This document shows positions 17,380 through 26,757 of a stretch of DNA of 64,000 bases, piece after piece. The translations under genes and the position numbers were made by a program. Numbering within the stretch: position 1 is the first letter of the stretch; the number at the start of each line of letters is the position of its first letter. The notes beneath the pieces were generated by a model. The model saw only the letters and a program-made list of their open reading frames with translations. It was not told the DNA's origin and ran no database searches. The stretch comes from Anaerovibrio lipolyticus LB2005 (GTDB taxonomy: Bacteria; Bacillota; Negativicutes; Selenomonadales; Selenomonadaceae). The DNA is taken from the NCBI RefSeq assembly GCF_000621545.1, contig NZ_JHYA01000001.1:1-64000 (forward strand), written 5' to 3'.

Positions 17380-20202
17380 TCATATATTTACAGCTTCACG
17401 CAGCTTTTCCCACACTTTAACCATTGCATACGTATCAAGACCACAGTATTTAAGCAAATACCCACGATATTTTTCCAGTTCCTCTGGAGACATGTCAGCC
17501 ATAGCTAGAAATGCATTTGATGCTTCAGTGCCATTATGAATACCTTCAAGATTGTGATAATCCAGCGCAGGATCATCCGGAAATAGTGCTGGTAACACAA
17601 GCTTGATAGAAGAACGTCCCTGCATTTCCTTGACATAATAATGCTCATTATGAAACGGCATCTCAAGGTCTTGGATATGGTCATGGATATTCATCAAGTG
17701 TTCAGCCAAGTCAGGGAAAAGTTCCGCTAATTCCTTTACACGCCCTTGTTCGAATGATTTATGATATGCCAACGTACAACCATTCAACGTAATATCCATG
17801 CAAAGCTGCTCTGCTATCCCTCTACGTGGGTCTTCTCCAGGATATGCCAGATATTCCTTGTGTTTTAGTTCCCCTCCCTCCTGTTCAATATAGTGAAGGG
17901 AATACTGAAATACTATCTGTGCATAAGGCTTTGCATTATCATATTGTGGTACGGCCATTTGGCAAGATTCGAAATCAAGGAAATACAATGGATAGGATAA
18001 CCCCACCAAAAATTTTTGAATCTCCTCTTTTTCAATATGCGGTGCCTTTTCAAAAAGCTCGTACTCTATCTGTATTTTCTTCACTCCTGCCTTATATAGC
18101 TGGTTGAAATCGATTATTCCCTGATGATAATATTGGATTTTTTTCTTCCATTGTGGTGAGTTACCCGCGACATCAAATACATTAGGTTGTGGCAGGTGTC
18201 CGGTACAGTATTTCCAACAGTCGCACATTACACCATCTCTTTTGCAATGTTCATCAATGATATCTGGAGATTCGTCCTTTTGCTTCATGTACTCAGTAAA
18301 TTTACCTAAATTAGCCTCCACCTCATCATGCTTGGCCTTTGCTTGTTCTGTAAAATCCACCACTGTGAAAAGATCCTGCAAATCAAGTTCTCCATGCCGC
18401 ACATATTTATTGTTCAAATGCATTAAATAGACTCGATTCACCTCAAAACCACACTTTTCCACCACAAAGCACTGGAAAGCTACATCATCATAATAATGAT
18501 CCTTGATTTTCGCGGTACTCTTTACCTCATAAATATCCACTTTTTTCCCGCCAAGATGATGTAATATATCAACGCTACAGAAAAGATTGTCTACCGCAAA
18601 GGACGCCTCTGCAATGTACTCTTGCCCATTCTCCAAAAGTTCATTTGTCCGTGTAACCATGCTACCGAGATTGTTCTTATTAAAGGGCACAACAACACAA
18701 CCATCAAATCGCTTTTGAGCCAGTATCCCCACCTCATTGCCAACAGCAATACGTTCTTCAGAGGCCGGCGACTCATCGATAATCTCAGGCTTATTAGTTT
18801 TTAACCACAATGCCTTAGGGCACTGTGTCGCCATTACATACTTCGACTTGGAACAAATCAATGTAGATACCTCTGTAATCATATCGCCATATCCCAAATC
18901 TTTCATTTTTTGAATGAACTTTAAAAAATTTTTCTTAGTATTAGCTGCACCCCATTCTCTGCAAATAACTACTGTAGTATTATCTCTCAGTACTATAGGA
19001 TAATCTGTTAAAAATCTTGATTTATCCTTGTCTGGTACTTCAGAAAGATTCTTTATCACGCCGTATGACCCCTGCAAATCCTTAGGAAATACTCTGCACA
19101 GTCCTTCATAATTAATATCAGGATGTTTTTCAACATAAAGGCCCACAACAGATAATACAATTCTTCCTAATGCGGTTTGTTCACCATTAAATAGGTATCT
19201 TGAAGTTTTAGATTTGCCAGTTGGTTTATTATCATTATTTTTTTCTTTTTTAAATGATGTGCCATATTTTAGCGGCTTTGGTAGTTCATCTATGAATGAG
19301 CTGCTTACGTTGTTTACCATCGCCAGCTTATTAAATTGTTGCATATTTTCTTGTCCATACCTTGTATAAAACTGCTGACGCACATAATTTATTACATCAG
19401 GATTTTCACCAATCAGATAATTTGAGTTTCCACTTTTCGGGACAAGGAAATAATTTAACGGGTCACAAAAACGTAGAAAATGTGCCTTGACAATATTCTT
19501 TTCTTCATCAGTCCAAATATCTGGGAGACGTCGTACATGATCTTCATTTTCTATCCAATCCGCCACCACCCCTCTAGGAAATAATTTATCACTTAAAGCT
19601 TCTGGCAAATAGAAATCATCACTTCTATGGTTATTTTCCTTTAAACTAGCAATATGTGCCAAATACCAACCTTTCCCATTTAAAATCCCCGTTTCTCTAG
19701 GATGTCCAAGAAATTGATTTTTGTTGGCTATCAACGCTTCTTCACTTTTTTTGCCATTATCATAGTGCATTGGATACATATTATCATTTAATAATTTAGC
19801 AAATTCCTCTGCTGTGGGAACAATGCCCTTGTGAGCCATATTATAAATCTCATGTACCTCAAAATTGCTGGCAAACACGTAGGAGCAACCGTCAGCCATA
19901 ACAGTTTTTGCAGCGCGCCTATTTTTATACGGTCTTAGCCCGCGCTGTTCCCAATTCTTATTATTTCCGCCTTCATATTTTCTTATCAAAAATACCGCAT
20001 CCGACCGGTCAATATACTCAACCAACATTTTGTGCCAAGCAATAGCGTATTCGCTGTCTATTAGTGTAGGTTTAATACATTTCTCATACAATTCAGTAAC
20101 GGTTTTTACTTCTTCATATTCTGGTAATGAAATTTCAAAATCAATTATCTTCTTTTCATTATGCCTTGAAAAATAATCTTGAATTCCTGTAAAAATTGCC
20201 AT
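17380..20202 (-). CDS. Fusion of unknown N-terminus, Cas4-like nuclease and DUF2779 RNase H-like domain
   Basis: A 940-residue protein with three parts. Residues 1-430 have no recognised family. Residues 440-690 resemble Cas4/DUF83 PD-(D/E)XK nucleases: CSKSKYVMATQCPKALWLKTNKP at the start, KKVDIYEVKST as the D-ExK core, and a distal Cys cluster (HCKRDGVMCDCWKYC) that could bind an Fe-S cluster. The C-terminal 190 residues match DUF2779, an RNase H-like fold with exonuclease-type motifs: FLDFES, AYHKSFEQGR and YCGLDTYAM. The start follows AGGAGG, which lies inside the upstream leader gene. A nucleic-acid-degrading effector is the natural reading. Confidence 0.85.
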   Translation of the reverse strand: MAIFTGIQDYFSRHNEKKIIDFEISLPEYEEVKTVTELYEKCIKPTLIDSEYAIAWHKMLVEYIDRSDAVFLIRKYEGGNNKNWEQRGLRPYKNRRAAKTVMADGCSYVFASNFEVHEIYNMAHKGIVPTAEEFAKLLNDNMYPMHYDNGKKSEEALIANKNQFLGHPRETGILNGKGWYLAHIASLKENNHRSDDFYLPEALSDKLFPRGVVADWIENEDHVRRLPDIWTDEEKNIVKAHFLRFCDPLNYFLVPKSGNSNYLIGENPDVINYVRQQFYTRYGQENMQQFNKLAMVNNVSSSFIDELPKPLKYGTSFKKEKNNDNKPTGKSKTSRYLFNGEQTALGRIVLSVVGLYVEKHPDINYEGLCRVFPKDLQGSYGVIKNLSEVPDKDKSRFLTDYPIVLRDNTTVVICREWGAANTKKNFLKFIQKMKDLGYGDMITEVSTLICSKSKYVMATQCPKALWLKTNKPEIIDESPASEERIAVGNEVGILAQKRFDGCVVVPFNKNNLGSMVTRTNELLENGQEYIAEASFAVDNLFCSVDILHHLGGKKVDIYEVKSTAKIKDHYYDDVAFQCFVVEKCGFEVNRVYLMHLNNKYVRHGELDLQDLFTVVDFTEQAKAKHDEVEANLGKFTEYMKQKDESPDIIDEHCKRDGVMCDCWKYCTGHLPQPNVFDVAGNSPQWKKKIQYYHQGIIDFNQLYKAGVKKIQIEYELFEKAPHIEKEEIQKFLVGLSYPLYFLDFESCQMAVPQYDNAKPYAQIVFQYSLHYIEQEGGELKHKEYLAYPGEDPRRGIAEQLCMDITLNGCTLAYHKSFEQGRVKELAELFPDLAEHLMNIHDHIQDLEMPFHNEHYYVKEMQGRSSIKLVLPALFPDDPALDYHNLEGIHNGTEASNAFLAMADMSPEELEKYRGYLLKYCGLDTYAMVKVWEKLREAVNI

Positions 20203-20205
20203 CAG

Positions 20206-20307
20206 TCAGTTCCTCCTAAATCCATGTCCTGAAGTTGTCTGTTTTTTCGGTCCGCCCCAATTAATACAGGTTGCACATCTTAGAAAATATGTAGGATCCG
20301 GTGCCAT
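20206..20307 (-). CDS. Cys-rich leader peptide, truncated paralogue of the 32499 protein
   Basis: A 33-residue gene with AAGGA upstream of its ATG; it ends three bases before the DUF2779-fusion start. Its FLRCATCINWGG segment closely matches YRICVTCRNWGG in the 62-residue protein at 32499-32687, in the same position relative to the start. The remainder is lost or changed, with only the first CxxC left. It contains the ribosome binding site of the large gene, so it may couple translation. It is either a functional leader or the remnant of a full-length Cys-rich protein. Confidence 0.6.
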   Translation of the reverse strand: MAPDPTYFLRCATCINWGGPKKQTTSGHGFRRN

Positions 20308-20364
20308 AAATAACCATCCTTGTAATAAATGTAATACATCTTTAATTTAAGTTTTTTGACCTCT

Positions 20365-20412
20365 GCATTCACTTCTATAATCCTGCTATAAGAAGGATAT
20401 ATATTATTTAGC
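20365..20412 (-). repeat. Leader element copy 1
   Basis: On the minus strand AATAATATATATCC followed by TATAGCAGGATTATAGAAG resembles the element at 21031-21080, which is upstream of the next minus-strand gene. It is probably a shared promoter or regulator site. Confidence 0.4.
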
Positions 20413-20432
20413 CTACTTTTTTAAGCATCAAA

Positions 20433-20966
20433 TTAAAATTCACACTCAAGACCGCAATCAAGCAGTTCCTCCTCCAGTTTTCTCTTCATGATAACAACAC
20501 CGGTCTTCTTCATTGGGCAGTGTTTCTCGGACATGGAATGAATTACATTGTCGGCAGTAGAAAGAACATTCTCAATTTCTTTGACAGCCTTATTTACAAT
20601 TTTATTGCAGACCGCATGTATATCAACATCGTTGAAGTCAGTGTTGTCTATTTTAAGTGGCTGCATGCTATCTTCTTGGATATTAAAAGTATAGGCAATC
20701 CCGTTCTTATATAAAACAGACTCAACATATTTAAAAGCTTCCATCACATGTTTTGATGGTACATGTTCCTTAATTTCATTCTCAGTATCAAACATAATTT
20801 TTTTGAAATGCTCATCCACCTTCTCAGCAGTTCTTTTGGCAATCTTGTTACTCAATTCTCTGGTCTCTAAATACATTTCACGATACCTAGCGCCTTTTCT
20901 CTTCAGCATAACAGCTTTGTAAAGCTTTTTCTTGATGTTCTTGCCCCTACGTTTAACATTTGCCAT
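20433..20966 (-). CDS. Hypothetical basic helical protein
   Basis: A 177-residue protein. The ATG at 20966 is chosen because GGGGAGAG lies nine bases upstream; the longer frame from 21002 lacks a site. The N-terminal 60 residues are very basic (VKRRGKNIKKKLYKAVMLKRKG), fitting nucleic-acid binding, and the rest is helical. No family is recognised. It lies between the DUF2779 operon and the PolC-like gene and carries the repeated leader element upstream. Confidence 0.7.
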   Translation of the reverse strand: MANVKRRGKNIKKKLYKAVMLKRKGARYREMYLETRELSNKIAKRTAEKVDEHFKKIMFDTENEIKEHVPSKHVMEAFKYVESVLYKNGIAYTFNIQEDSMQPLKIDNTDFNDVDIHAVCNKIVNKAVKEIENVLSTADNVIHSMSEKHCPMKKTGVVIMKRKLEEELLDCGLECEF

Positions 20967-21030
20967 TTTATTCAACTCTCCCCTGTCCCCAAAGTAAACC
21001 ATCCTGCATTTATAATCATTTATTACTTTC

Positions 21031-21080
21031 TATACACATCTTTAAAATCCTGCTGTATGGAAAAATATTATTATCCTAAA
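21031..21080 (-). repeat. Leader element copy 2
   Basis: On the minus strand ATAATAATATTTTTCC and ATACAGCAGGATTTTAAAG match the element at 20365-20412. It lies about 65-115 bases before the 20433-20966 gene. Confidence 0.4.
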
Positions 21081-21107
21081 CTATTGAGGAAATGCGGCCA
21101 TGCTGGT

Positions 21108-23159
21108 TTATTCTGCATATACATCAATATAAGCCTGCTGATACTCTTTTGGATAGTGAACTTTATAGTACACCATACGATATAAAAGAGCTGTATAGTC
21201 AATGGCCTGGGCTCTGGAAACCAAATATCTGATCTTTTGGCAGGAGTCAATATACCAATCTGGTATATTATGTTCTTTTAGAATTGCCACCATATCAGGT
21301 TTTATGCCACGTCCCTTGCGTACAGCTTCCATTATTTTAACTGCCGTCATTGGTTCAATTCCCATCCCAATAAGGTATGTCATAATATCATCACGTGTAG
21401 CTATAACCTCTTTGAAGGTACACACCCCATCCTTAAGCAGAAGTTCGGTATTATTATTCCATGCCCCGGAATCAAATGATGCCAATGCAATGATTTTTAC
21501 AAGCTCATTCATACTGCTTGGCTTTACCATGGACATAATCTGGTAAAACAGCTTGCTTAGTTGAATTCCCATTTGCCCAGATGTTCCCTTATTCTCTTTC
21601 ATGACATCACCAAATGATTCTGGCTTCAAGGAACATAAACATGATAGCGTTTCAGCATCGCTAAGGGATATATCTCTAATCCGGTAATTAGTACTGTCCT
21701 CCATTTTTTTCAGAAAATCCATCTCCCTAAGTGGCAGCATATCAAGCTTTATCAGATCCCCTAATAGTGCGCGATAATCAAAATAAGTTGTTAACCACTG
21801 ATCATCAGTATCTTCGGATATATACTGAGTGGGCGTAAAACAATGAACATCCATATCCTGGGGAATCAGCATCAATGCGGCTGGATGAACGCCTGTATCT
21901 GACGGGATATTTATTATCCCCGGTTTAAAGACGTTATTTTCCCCCAATATTTCCTTTATATATGAACGAAGCATCGGGATCTGCTGAGCAGAATAACAAA
22001 TGTCAATATCCGGTATTTTTCTGCCATCAAAGCCAAGAAAAACTGCATAAGACATGTCCCAGCCGTCTTTTATCAGCGGTTCACCGCAAATAGGACAATT
22101 TTGATCAGGTAAATCGGCTCCAAATACGTATTCATTATCAGTAGCAAATTCACTGTGTTTACATTTTGGGCAGCGCCAATGGGGCGGAAGAGGATTAATA
22201 TCCGTAATCCCCAACAGATTTGCAACCAATGAGGAACCTACGGAACCGCGGGAGGTAGTACTATAACCATTCCCATGGGTTTTATCTGCAAGCTTCCGGG
22301 AAATTAAATACAGCGACGAATAACCATTCCTGGTGATAATTGACAGTTCCTTATCAAGTCTTTCTTTCACCACCGCAGGGAGATTTTGACCATATATCCT
22401 GTGCGCTGCTTCGTATGAAAGATTTTTTACAGTTTCTTCCGCCTCAGGCAAAACAGGCAGATGGATTCCTTCCGGTATTGGTCTTAGTCGGTCAATCATA
22501 TCTGAAATAAGCTGCGGGTTATTGATCACAACATCATAAGCTGTTTTTTCTCCAAGATAACTGAAGGATTTCAACATTTCATCTGTTGTTTGTAAAACTT
22601 CTATACCTTGGTCAGCAGCCACTACGGACTTATTAATTTTTGCCGCTAACTCCACAAGTTTTATATTGGTGTCACACAAATCATCATCTGGCTGAATTTC
22701 CAAGTAATCATAAAAGGCGGCAATTTCCAAAAGCCTTTCTTCACTTTTATGTGAGGCTATGGCCTGTATAAGCTGACCATCAAGCCCTGCAGCCCCTACG
22801 AGTAATCCTTCACGGTGTTGTTCCAAAATTTCTTTTGATATACTATGAGCCTCGTTTCCTGGCTTGGTATGTAATAATGTAACCAAGTTATACAGATTTT
22901 GAAGACCAATCTTATTTTTGGCCAAAACAATCACGTGATATACAGATAATAAATCTGCATCTTCCGTCGACAATAAAATTTCCATGCCGTAGATTATTTT
23001 GATGTCAAGATTATCCCCCTCAACAATTTGCATAGCCTCCGGAAACGCCTTTACTGAACAGATATCAGTGATTGCCACAGCTTTCCGACCTCTCCGGGCG
23101 GCTGTACTAATATATTCTTTCACGGACATTTCATTAGCTATTTTACTTGATAATTTCAT
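21108..23159 (-). CDS. Shortened, degenerate PolC-type DNA polymerase III alpha homologue
   Basis: A 683-residue relative of PolC (about 1,440 residues in Bacillota). The PHP domain (1-200) is recognisable by KAVAITDICSVKAFPEA and IIYGMEI, but the HxH motif reads KLSS and TDH is TDI. The 3'-5' exonuclease and OB regions are missing. Kept are SRGSVGSSLVA, the zinc cysteines (330, 333, 355, 358), PDIDICYS (Asp384/386), KLDML (Asp473), RDDIMTYL and RKGRG. A palm/finger segment is deleted, so KRTTGQHPGG reads PSDTGVHPAA. Polymerase activity is therefore doubtful. It is divergent from the vWA/MoxR operon. Confidence 0.85.
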   Translation of the reverse strand: MKLSSKIANEMSVKEYISTAARRGRKAVAITDICSVKAFPEAMQIVEGDNLDIKIIYGMEILLSTEDADLLSVYHVIVLAKNKIGLQNLYNLVTLLHTKPGNEAHSISKEILEQHREGLLVGAAGLDGQLIQAIASHKSEERLLEIAAFYDYLEIQPDDDLCDTNIKLVELAAKINKSVVAADQGIEVLQTTDEMLKSFSYLGEKTAYDVVINNPQLISDMIDRLRPIPEGIHLPVLPEAEETVKNLSYEAAHRIYGQNLPAVVKERLDKELSIITRNGYSSLYLISRKLADKTHGNGYSTTSRGSVGSSLVANLLGITDINPLPPHWRCPKCKHSEFATDNEYVFGADLPDQNCPICGEPLIKDGWDMSYAVFLGFDGRKIPDIDICYSAQQIPMLRSYIKEILGENNVFKPGIINIPSDTGVHPAALMLIPQDMDVHCFTPTQYISEDTDDQWLTTYFDYRALLGDLIKLDMLPLREMDFLKKMEDSTNYRIRDISLSDAETLSCLCSLKPESFGDVMKENKGTSGQMGIQLSKLFYQIMSMVKPSSMNELVKIIALASFDSGAWNNNTELLLKDGVCTFKEVIATRDDIMTYLIGMGIEPMTAVKIMEAVRKGRGIKPDMVAILKEHNIPDWYIDSCQKIRYLVSRAQAIDYTALLYRMVYYKVHYPKEYQQAYIDVYAE

Positions 23160-23261
23160 AATTATTCCCCCTAAGTTTAAAACAATAATGTATAATACTA
23201 ATATACGTTGAAATTTAAATTGCGCTCCAAAATCAATCAGCCTGATACGGAGGTGTGAGTT

Positions 23262-24437
23262 TTGACAGAAGGTAACAATCTGACAGCTACAGAAAAATTA
23301 AGAAAAGCCCGAATCAGAATAATGAACAAACAGCCTTTTTTCGCTTCCCTTATTATGCTCCTTACACCAGTTGAAGATGATTCTATAGGAACAGCAGCGA
23401 CTGATTCAAAAAACCTATTCTATGCTCCTTCTTATATAGAAAAATTGTCTATTGAGGAAGTTATTTTTGTGTATCTGCATGAGATTCTCCACTGTGCCTT
23501 AGGACATATCTGGAGACAAAAAGATAAGGATCATAGACTTTGGAATATTGCCACTGATTATGCAATTAATGGTATGTTACATAACGATATAAAACTAAAT
23601 CATTTTCTCAAAATGCCACCAAGTCTGCTATATAAAGAAACATATTATGGTATGTCAGCGGAAGAAATATATGATTCCCTTAAGTCAGATATTGCTAGAG
23701 CTTTCGTTAGCGTTAGCGTTGGCAATGGTGATGATGGTGATGATGAGCCTCAAAACCATGTTTTATGGAAAAATGCTGATAAAAACGAACGGATAAACTG
23801 GCAATACAATACCAAGATTGCAATTAAAAATGCAGAAAGATATGGTAAAGCACCTTCATATCTTACAGAAATAATTAAGCGGTTAAAACCACCACAAAAG
23901 GATTGGCGAACTCTATTGAATGAATTTGTCCAAGAGGAAATAAATGATTTTTCACTTATGCCGCCGGACAACCGTTTTGATGGGGATTTTTTCATTTTTT
24001 CCTTTTCCGATACAACAGAAGTGGTAAAAGACTTGCTGTTCTTTGTTGATACATCTGGTTCCATGCGAATAAATGAATTAGAGGCTTGTTATTCGGAAAT
24101 AAACGGTGCCCTCCAGCAATTCAATAGGCAACTACAGGGTAAACTTGTTTTTTTTGATGCAGTTGTCCATGAACCATTATACGATTTTGACGACATCAAA
24201 GATATCAGATCTGTATGTCCTATAGGCAGGGGCGGTACCTGTTTTTATGCTATATTTGATTTTTTAAAAGAATATAAGAATGCTCATAATCCCATTGCGG
24301 GTGTCATTATTTTAACTGATGGACAATGTGACTACGATGACATCGATGCACCAGATTTTCCTGTTCTTTGGGTATTTACTACCCATGACAACAATCCACC
24401 CTTTGGCTTATCTACTACCATCGAAGTCAGCCCATAA
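23262..24437 (+). CDS. DUF2201-type metallopeptidase-vWA protein
   Basis: A 391-residue protein starting at TTG, six bases after GGAGGTG. The N-terminal half is a predicted metallopeptidase-like domain with HEILH (73-77) and ALGH following. The C-terminal half is a vWA-like domain with a MIDAS motif DTSGS (about residue 265) and later TDGQCD. Such proteins are paired with MoxR AAA ATPases, as here: the ATPase gene starts 51 bases downstream. The pair probably forms a chaperone or assembly machine akin to RavA-ViaA. The target is unknown. Confidence 0.9.
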   Translation: MTEGNNLTATEKLRKARIRIMNKQPFFASLIMLLTPVEDDSIGTAATDSKNLFYAPSYIEKLSIEEVIFVYLHEILHCALGHIWRQKDKDHRLWNIATDYAINGMLHNDIKLNHFLKMPPSLLYKETYYGMSAEEIYDSLKSDIARAFVSVSVGNGDDGDDEPQNHVLWKNADKNERINWQYNTKIAIKNAERYGKAPSYLTEIIKRLKPPQKDWRTLLNEFVQEEINDFSLMPPDNRFDGDFFIFSFSDTTEVVKDLLFFVDTSGSMRINELEACYSEINGALQQFNRQLQGKLVFFDAVVHEPLYDFDDIKDIRSVCPIGRGGTCFYAIFDFLKEYKNAHNPIAGVIILTDGQCDYDDIDAPDFPVLWVFTTHDNNPPFGLSTTIEVSP

Positions 24438-24488
24438 CAGTTATCCTAATATGACGCATATTAATTTTGTACGAGGGAGGAACATATA

Positions 24489-25604
24489 ATGTCTTATATG
24501 GATATGATTAGTAATGAAAATTATTCACAAATTTCCTGTAATAAATTTATCAATATCATGTCTGCCCTGTATTCCGAAGGAGATTTTTCCAAACAACCAA
24601 CCAAAATGTTATGGGGCCAGCCAGGTGTTGGTAAATCCCAGGCAGTACAACAATTTGCCAACATACTGTCAGAAAAAACCGGTAAAAAAACTAATGTAAA
24701 AACTGTTTCCTTACTGCTGATGAATCCTATTGACCTTAGAGGTATTCCAGCCAAATCGAAAAATGAACGGAACGAAGATGTGGCCAAATGGTTATCCCCG
24801 GATATATTCAAATTGGATCCCAGTGATGATGTTATCAATATCTTATTTTTGGACGAAATATCAGCGGCTCCACCATCTGTTCAGGCTGCGGCATATCAAA
24901 TATGCCTTGACAAACGCATCGGCGAGCATGTTCTCCCGACCAATACTATAGTAATATGTGCCGGCAACAGGGTTTCAGACAAAGCTGTGGCATTTAAAAT
25001 GCCTAAGCCCCTGTCCAATCGTCTTACTCATTTTGAAATAATTGCTGATTTAGATTCATGGCGTTCATGGGCTTACCAACACAATATCAATGACTCAATC
25101 ATTGCGTTTATTACATGGCGACCAGATTACCTTAATAAATTTGACCCCTCAAACGATGATGTGGCTTTTCCTACTCCCCGTTCCTGGGAATTAGTCAACA
25201 CTTATATGCAATTTGGCTTTGAGGAAATGTTTGAATGTATAGCTGGAACCGTCGGACTGGCAACAGCCATTGAATTAAAATCATTTATTGATCTTTCCGT
25301 AACACTACCTACTTTTAGTGATATTATTGCCAACAAAGCCGAATTACCAGCTAATAATGATCCTGCTGTAATGTATGCTATTTCTTCAATGATTACTTCA
25401 AATGTAGTGCAAAATGGCTCTACGCTTAAACTGAAAGAAAAGAATAATCTGTTTAAATATATTGGCTCCTTTAAGCATGATGAATACATTCTCCTTACAT
25501 TGCAAGATATTATAAAAAATTGCCCTGAATTTAATAAATATCTTTTAAAAAACAAAGATACCATCAAATTTATTAAGCAATTTCGCAATGATTTAACTAA
25601 TTAA
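24489..25604 (+). CDS. MoxR-like AAA+ ATPase
   Basis: A 371-residue ATPase. Walker A is GQPGVGKS (43-50), Walker B is ILFLDEISAA (about residue 117), and the sensor region VICAGN is followed by SNRLTHFEI. Between the motifs is LLMNPIDLRGIP, typical of the MoxR/DUF5-type group that accompanies metallopeptidase-vWA proteins. GGGAGG precedes the ATG. It is the middle gene of a three-gene plus-strand operon with the vWA protein and a 369-residue protein. Confidence 0.9.
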   Translation: MSYMDMISNENYSQISCNKFINIMSALYSEGDFSKQPTKMLWGQPGVGKSQAVQQFANILSEKTGKKTNVKTVSLLLMNPIDLRGIPAKSKNERNEDVAKWLSPDIFKLDPSDDVINILFLDEISAAPPSVQAAAYQICLDKRIGEHVLPTNTIVICAGNRVSDKAVAFKMPKPLSNRLTHFEIIADLDSWRSWAYQHNINDSIIAFITWRPDYLNKFDPSNDDVAFPTPRSWELVNTYMQFGFEEMFECIAGTVGLATAIELKSFIDLSVTLPTFSDIIANKAELPANNDPAVMYAISSMITSNVVQNGSTLKLKEKNNLFKYIGSFKHDEYILLTLQDIIKNCPEFNKYLLKNKDTIKFIKQFRNDLTN

Positions 25605-25647
25605 TCACCATTAATTAATGCACAGATGTTTGTGGGAGTGATAAGCA

Positions 25648-26757
25648 ATGGATACAAATATTTCTGCAGAAAATTTAATTTTAGATCACATGGCACTTAA
25701 TACCATATATATCATCAGCAAAGAAGCATTGGCAAAATTCCCAGATAAATCTATAATTATCGGCGTGGACTACAAAATGGAATTTTTAACAGGGACTGAA
25801 GATTATGATTTAGTATGCTGTTATAAATTCCAAAGATATGATTATGTATATTATATTTTTTTAAATCTTACAGGTTGGAGACACCTCCTTATAATTAACG
25901 AACCAATTAACGAAATTGGCCCCGCAAAAACATATCACAATCCTAATATTTGTAGCAAAAAAGCTGTTGAGGAAGCAAAAGAATTACCCCGTGTTTTTTT
26001 TAATCACTTTCACCTATACTATGATATAGTCAACGATAAAATTCACTGTGAATATAATATTAACAGCTATATGTATAGAAATGAAATAAACGCTTTATTT
26101 CATTCTCTACTTACTTTTCTTGCACTTAACCCGTCAGAGCATCCAGATGTTTTACAATTTTTGCAAAATAATATTGTTGATAGATACATAAAAAAAAGAG
26201 AAAGCATTCTATTTACCTTTAGCAAAGACAGAACGACTGTTAGCCATTTTACCTATATTGATTTTTATAATGAATCAGCTAAACATATATTAGTTGCAGC
26301 CGTATATATTGATCAAACTGATCAAAAATGCTATTTTTTGGGTGGGCATAAAGCAAGGTGTATTGATGATTCATTGAGGTTAAGCAATAATAATAAATAC
26401 TACATTGACAATCAAAACATGCCCAATAGGAAATATTATGATTTGTCAAAAATGAATGTTGATGATAATGAATTTAGTTATTTTATCGAAAATTTTTACC
26501 CACATAAAGCCTCAATCGCCAAAATAGACTATTACTATGATAGTGGCTTATTAATTAGGTCAACTGATGATCGTATTAAAATAATTTTTAATACCTACAA
26601 AGAAAAGGAAGATGGTATTTTGTTCCTTTTCAAGCGTAATATAGTAATCGATGAGAAATTACAACTAAAATTTAAAAAATTACCAAAAAAAGCCAAACGC
26701 CTTGATACTGAACACTATCGAAAAGTTATTGATCGTTACTTAGCGACAATAATATAA
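25648..26757 (+). CDS. Hypothetical protein of the MoxR operon
   Basis: A 369-residue, Tyr- and Asn-rich, very AT-rich gene with GGGAGTG upstream. No membrane helices or catalytic motifs are evident; alternating short beta-like segments suggest an all-beta or alpha/beta fold. It follows the MoxR ATPase by 43 bases and overlaps the converging minus-strand gene by 22 bases. It may be the client or specificity factor of the MoxR-vWA machine. The family is not recognised. Confidence 0.75.
   Translation: MDTNISAENLILDHMALNTIYIISKEALAKFPDKSIIIGVDYKMEFLTGTEDYDLVCCYKFQRYDYVYYIFLNLTGWRHLLIINEPINEIGPAKTYHNPNICSKKAVEEAKELPRVFFNHFHLYYDIVNDKIHCEYNINSYMYRNEINALFHSLLTFLALNPSEHPDVLQFLQNNIVDRYIKKRESILFTFSKDRTTVSHFTYIDFYNESAKHILVAAVYIDQTDQKCYFLGGHKARCIDDSLRLSNNNKYYIDNQNMPNRKYYDLSKMNVDDNEFSYFIENFYPHKASIAKIDYYYDSGLLIRSTDDRIKIIFNTYKEKEDGILFLFKRNIVIDEKLQLKFKKLPKKAKRLDTEHYRKVIDRYLATII

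Noticed and set aside
17380-20202. Reading the Cas4-like region as part of a CRISPR-Cas locus
   Set aside because: No cas1, cas2 or effector genes and no array nearby. The domain is fused to DUF2779, which is a separate context.
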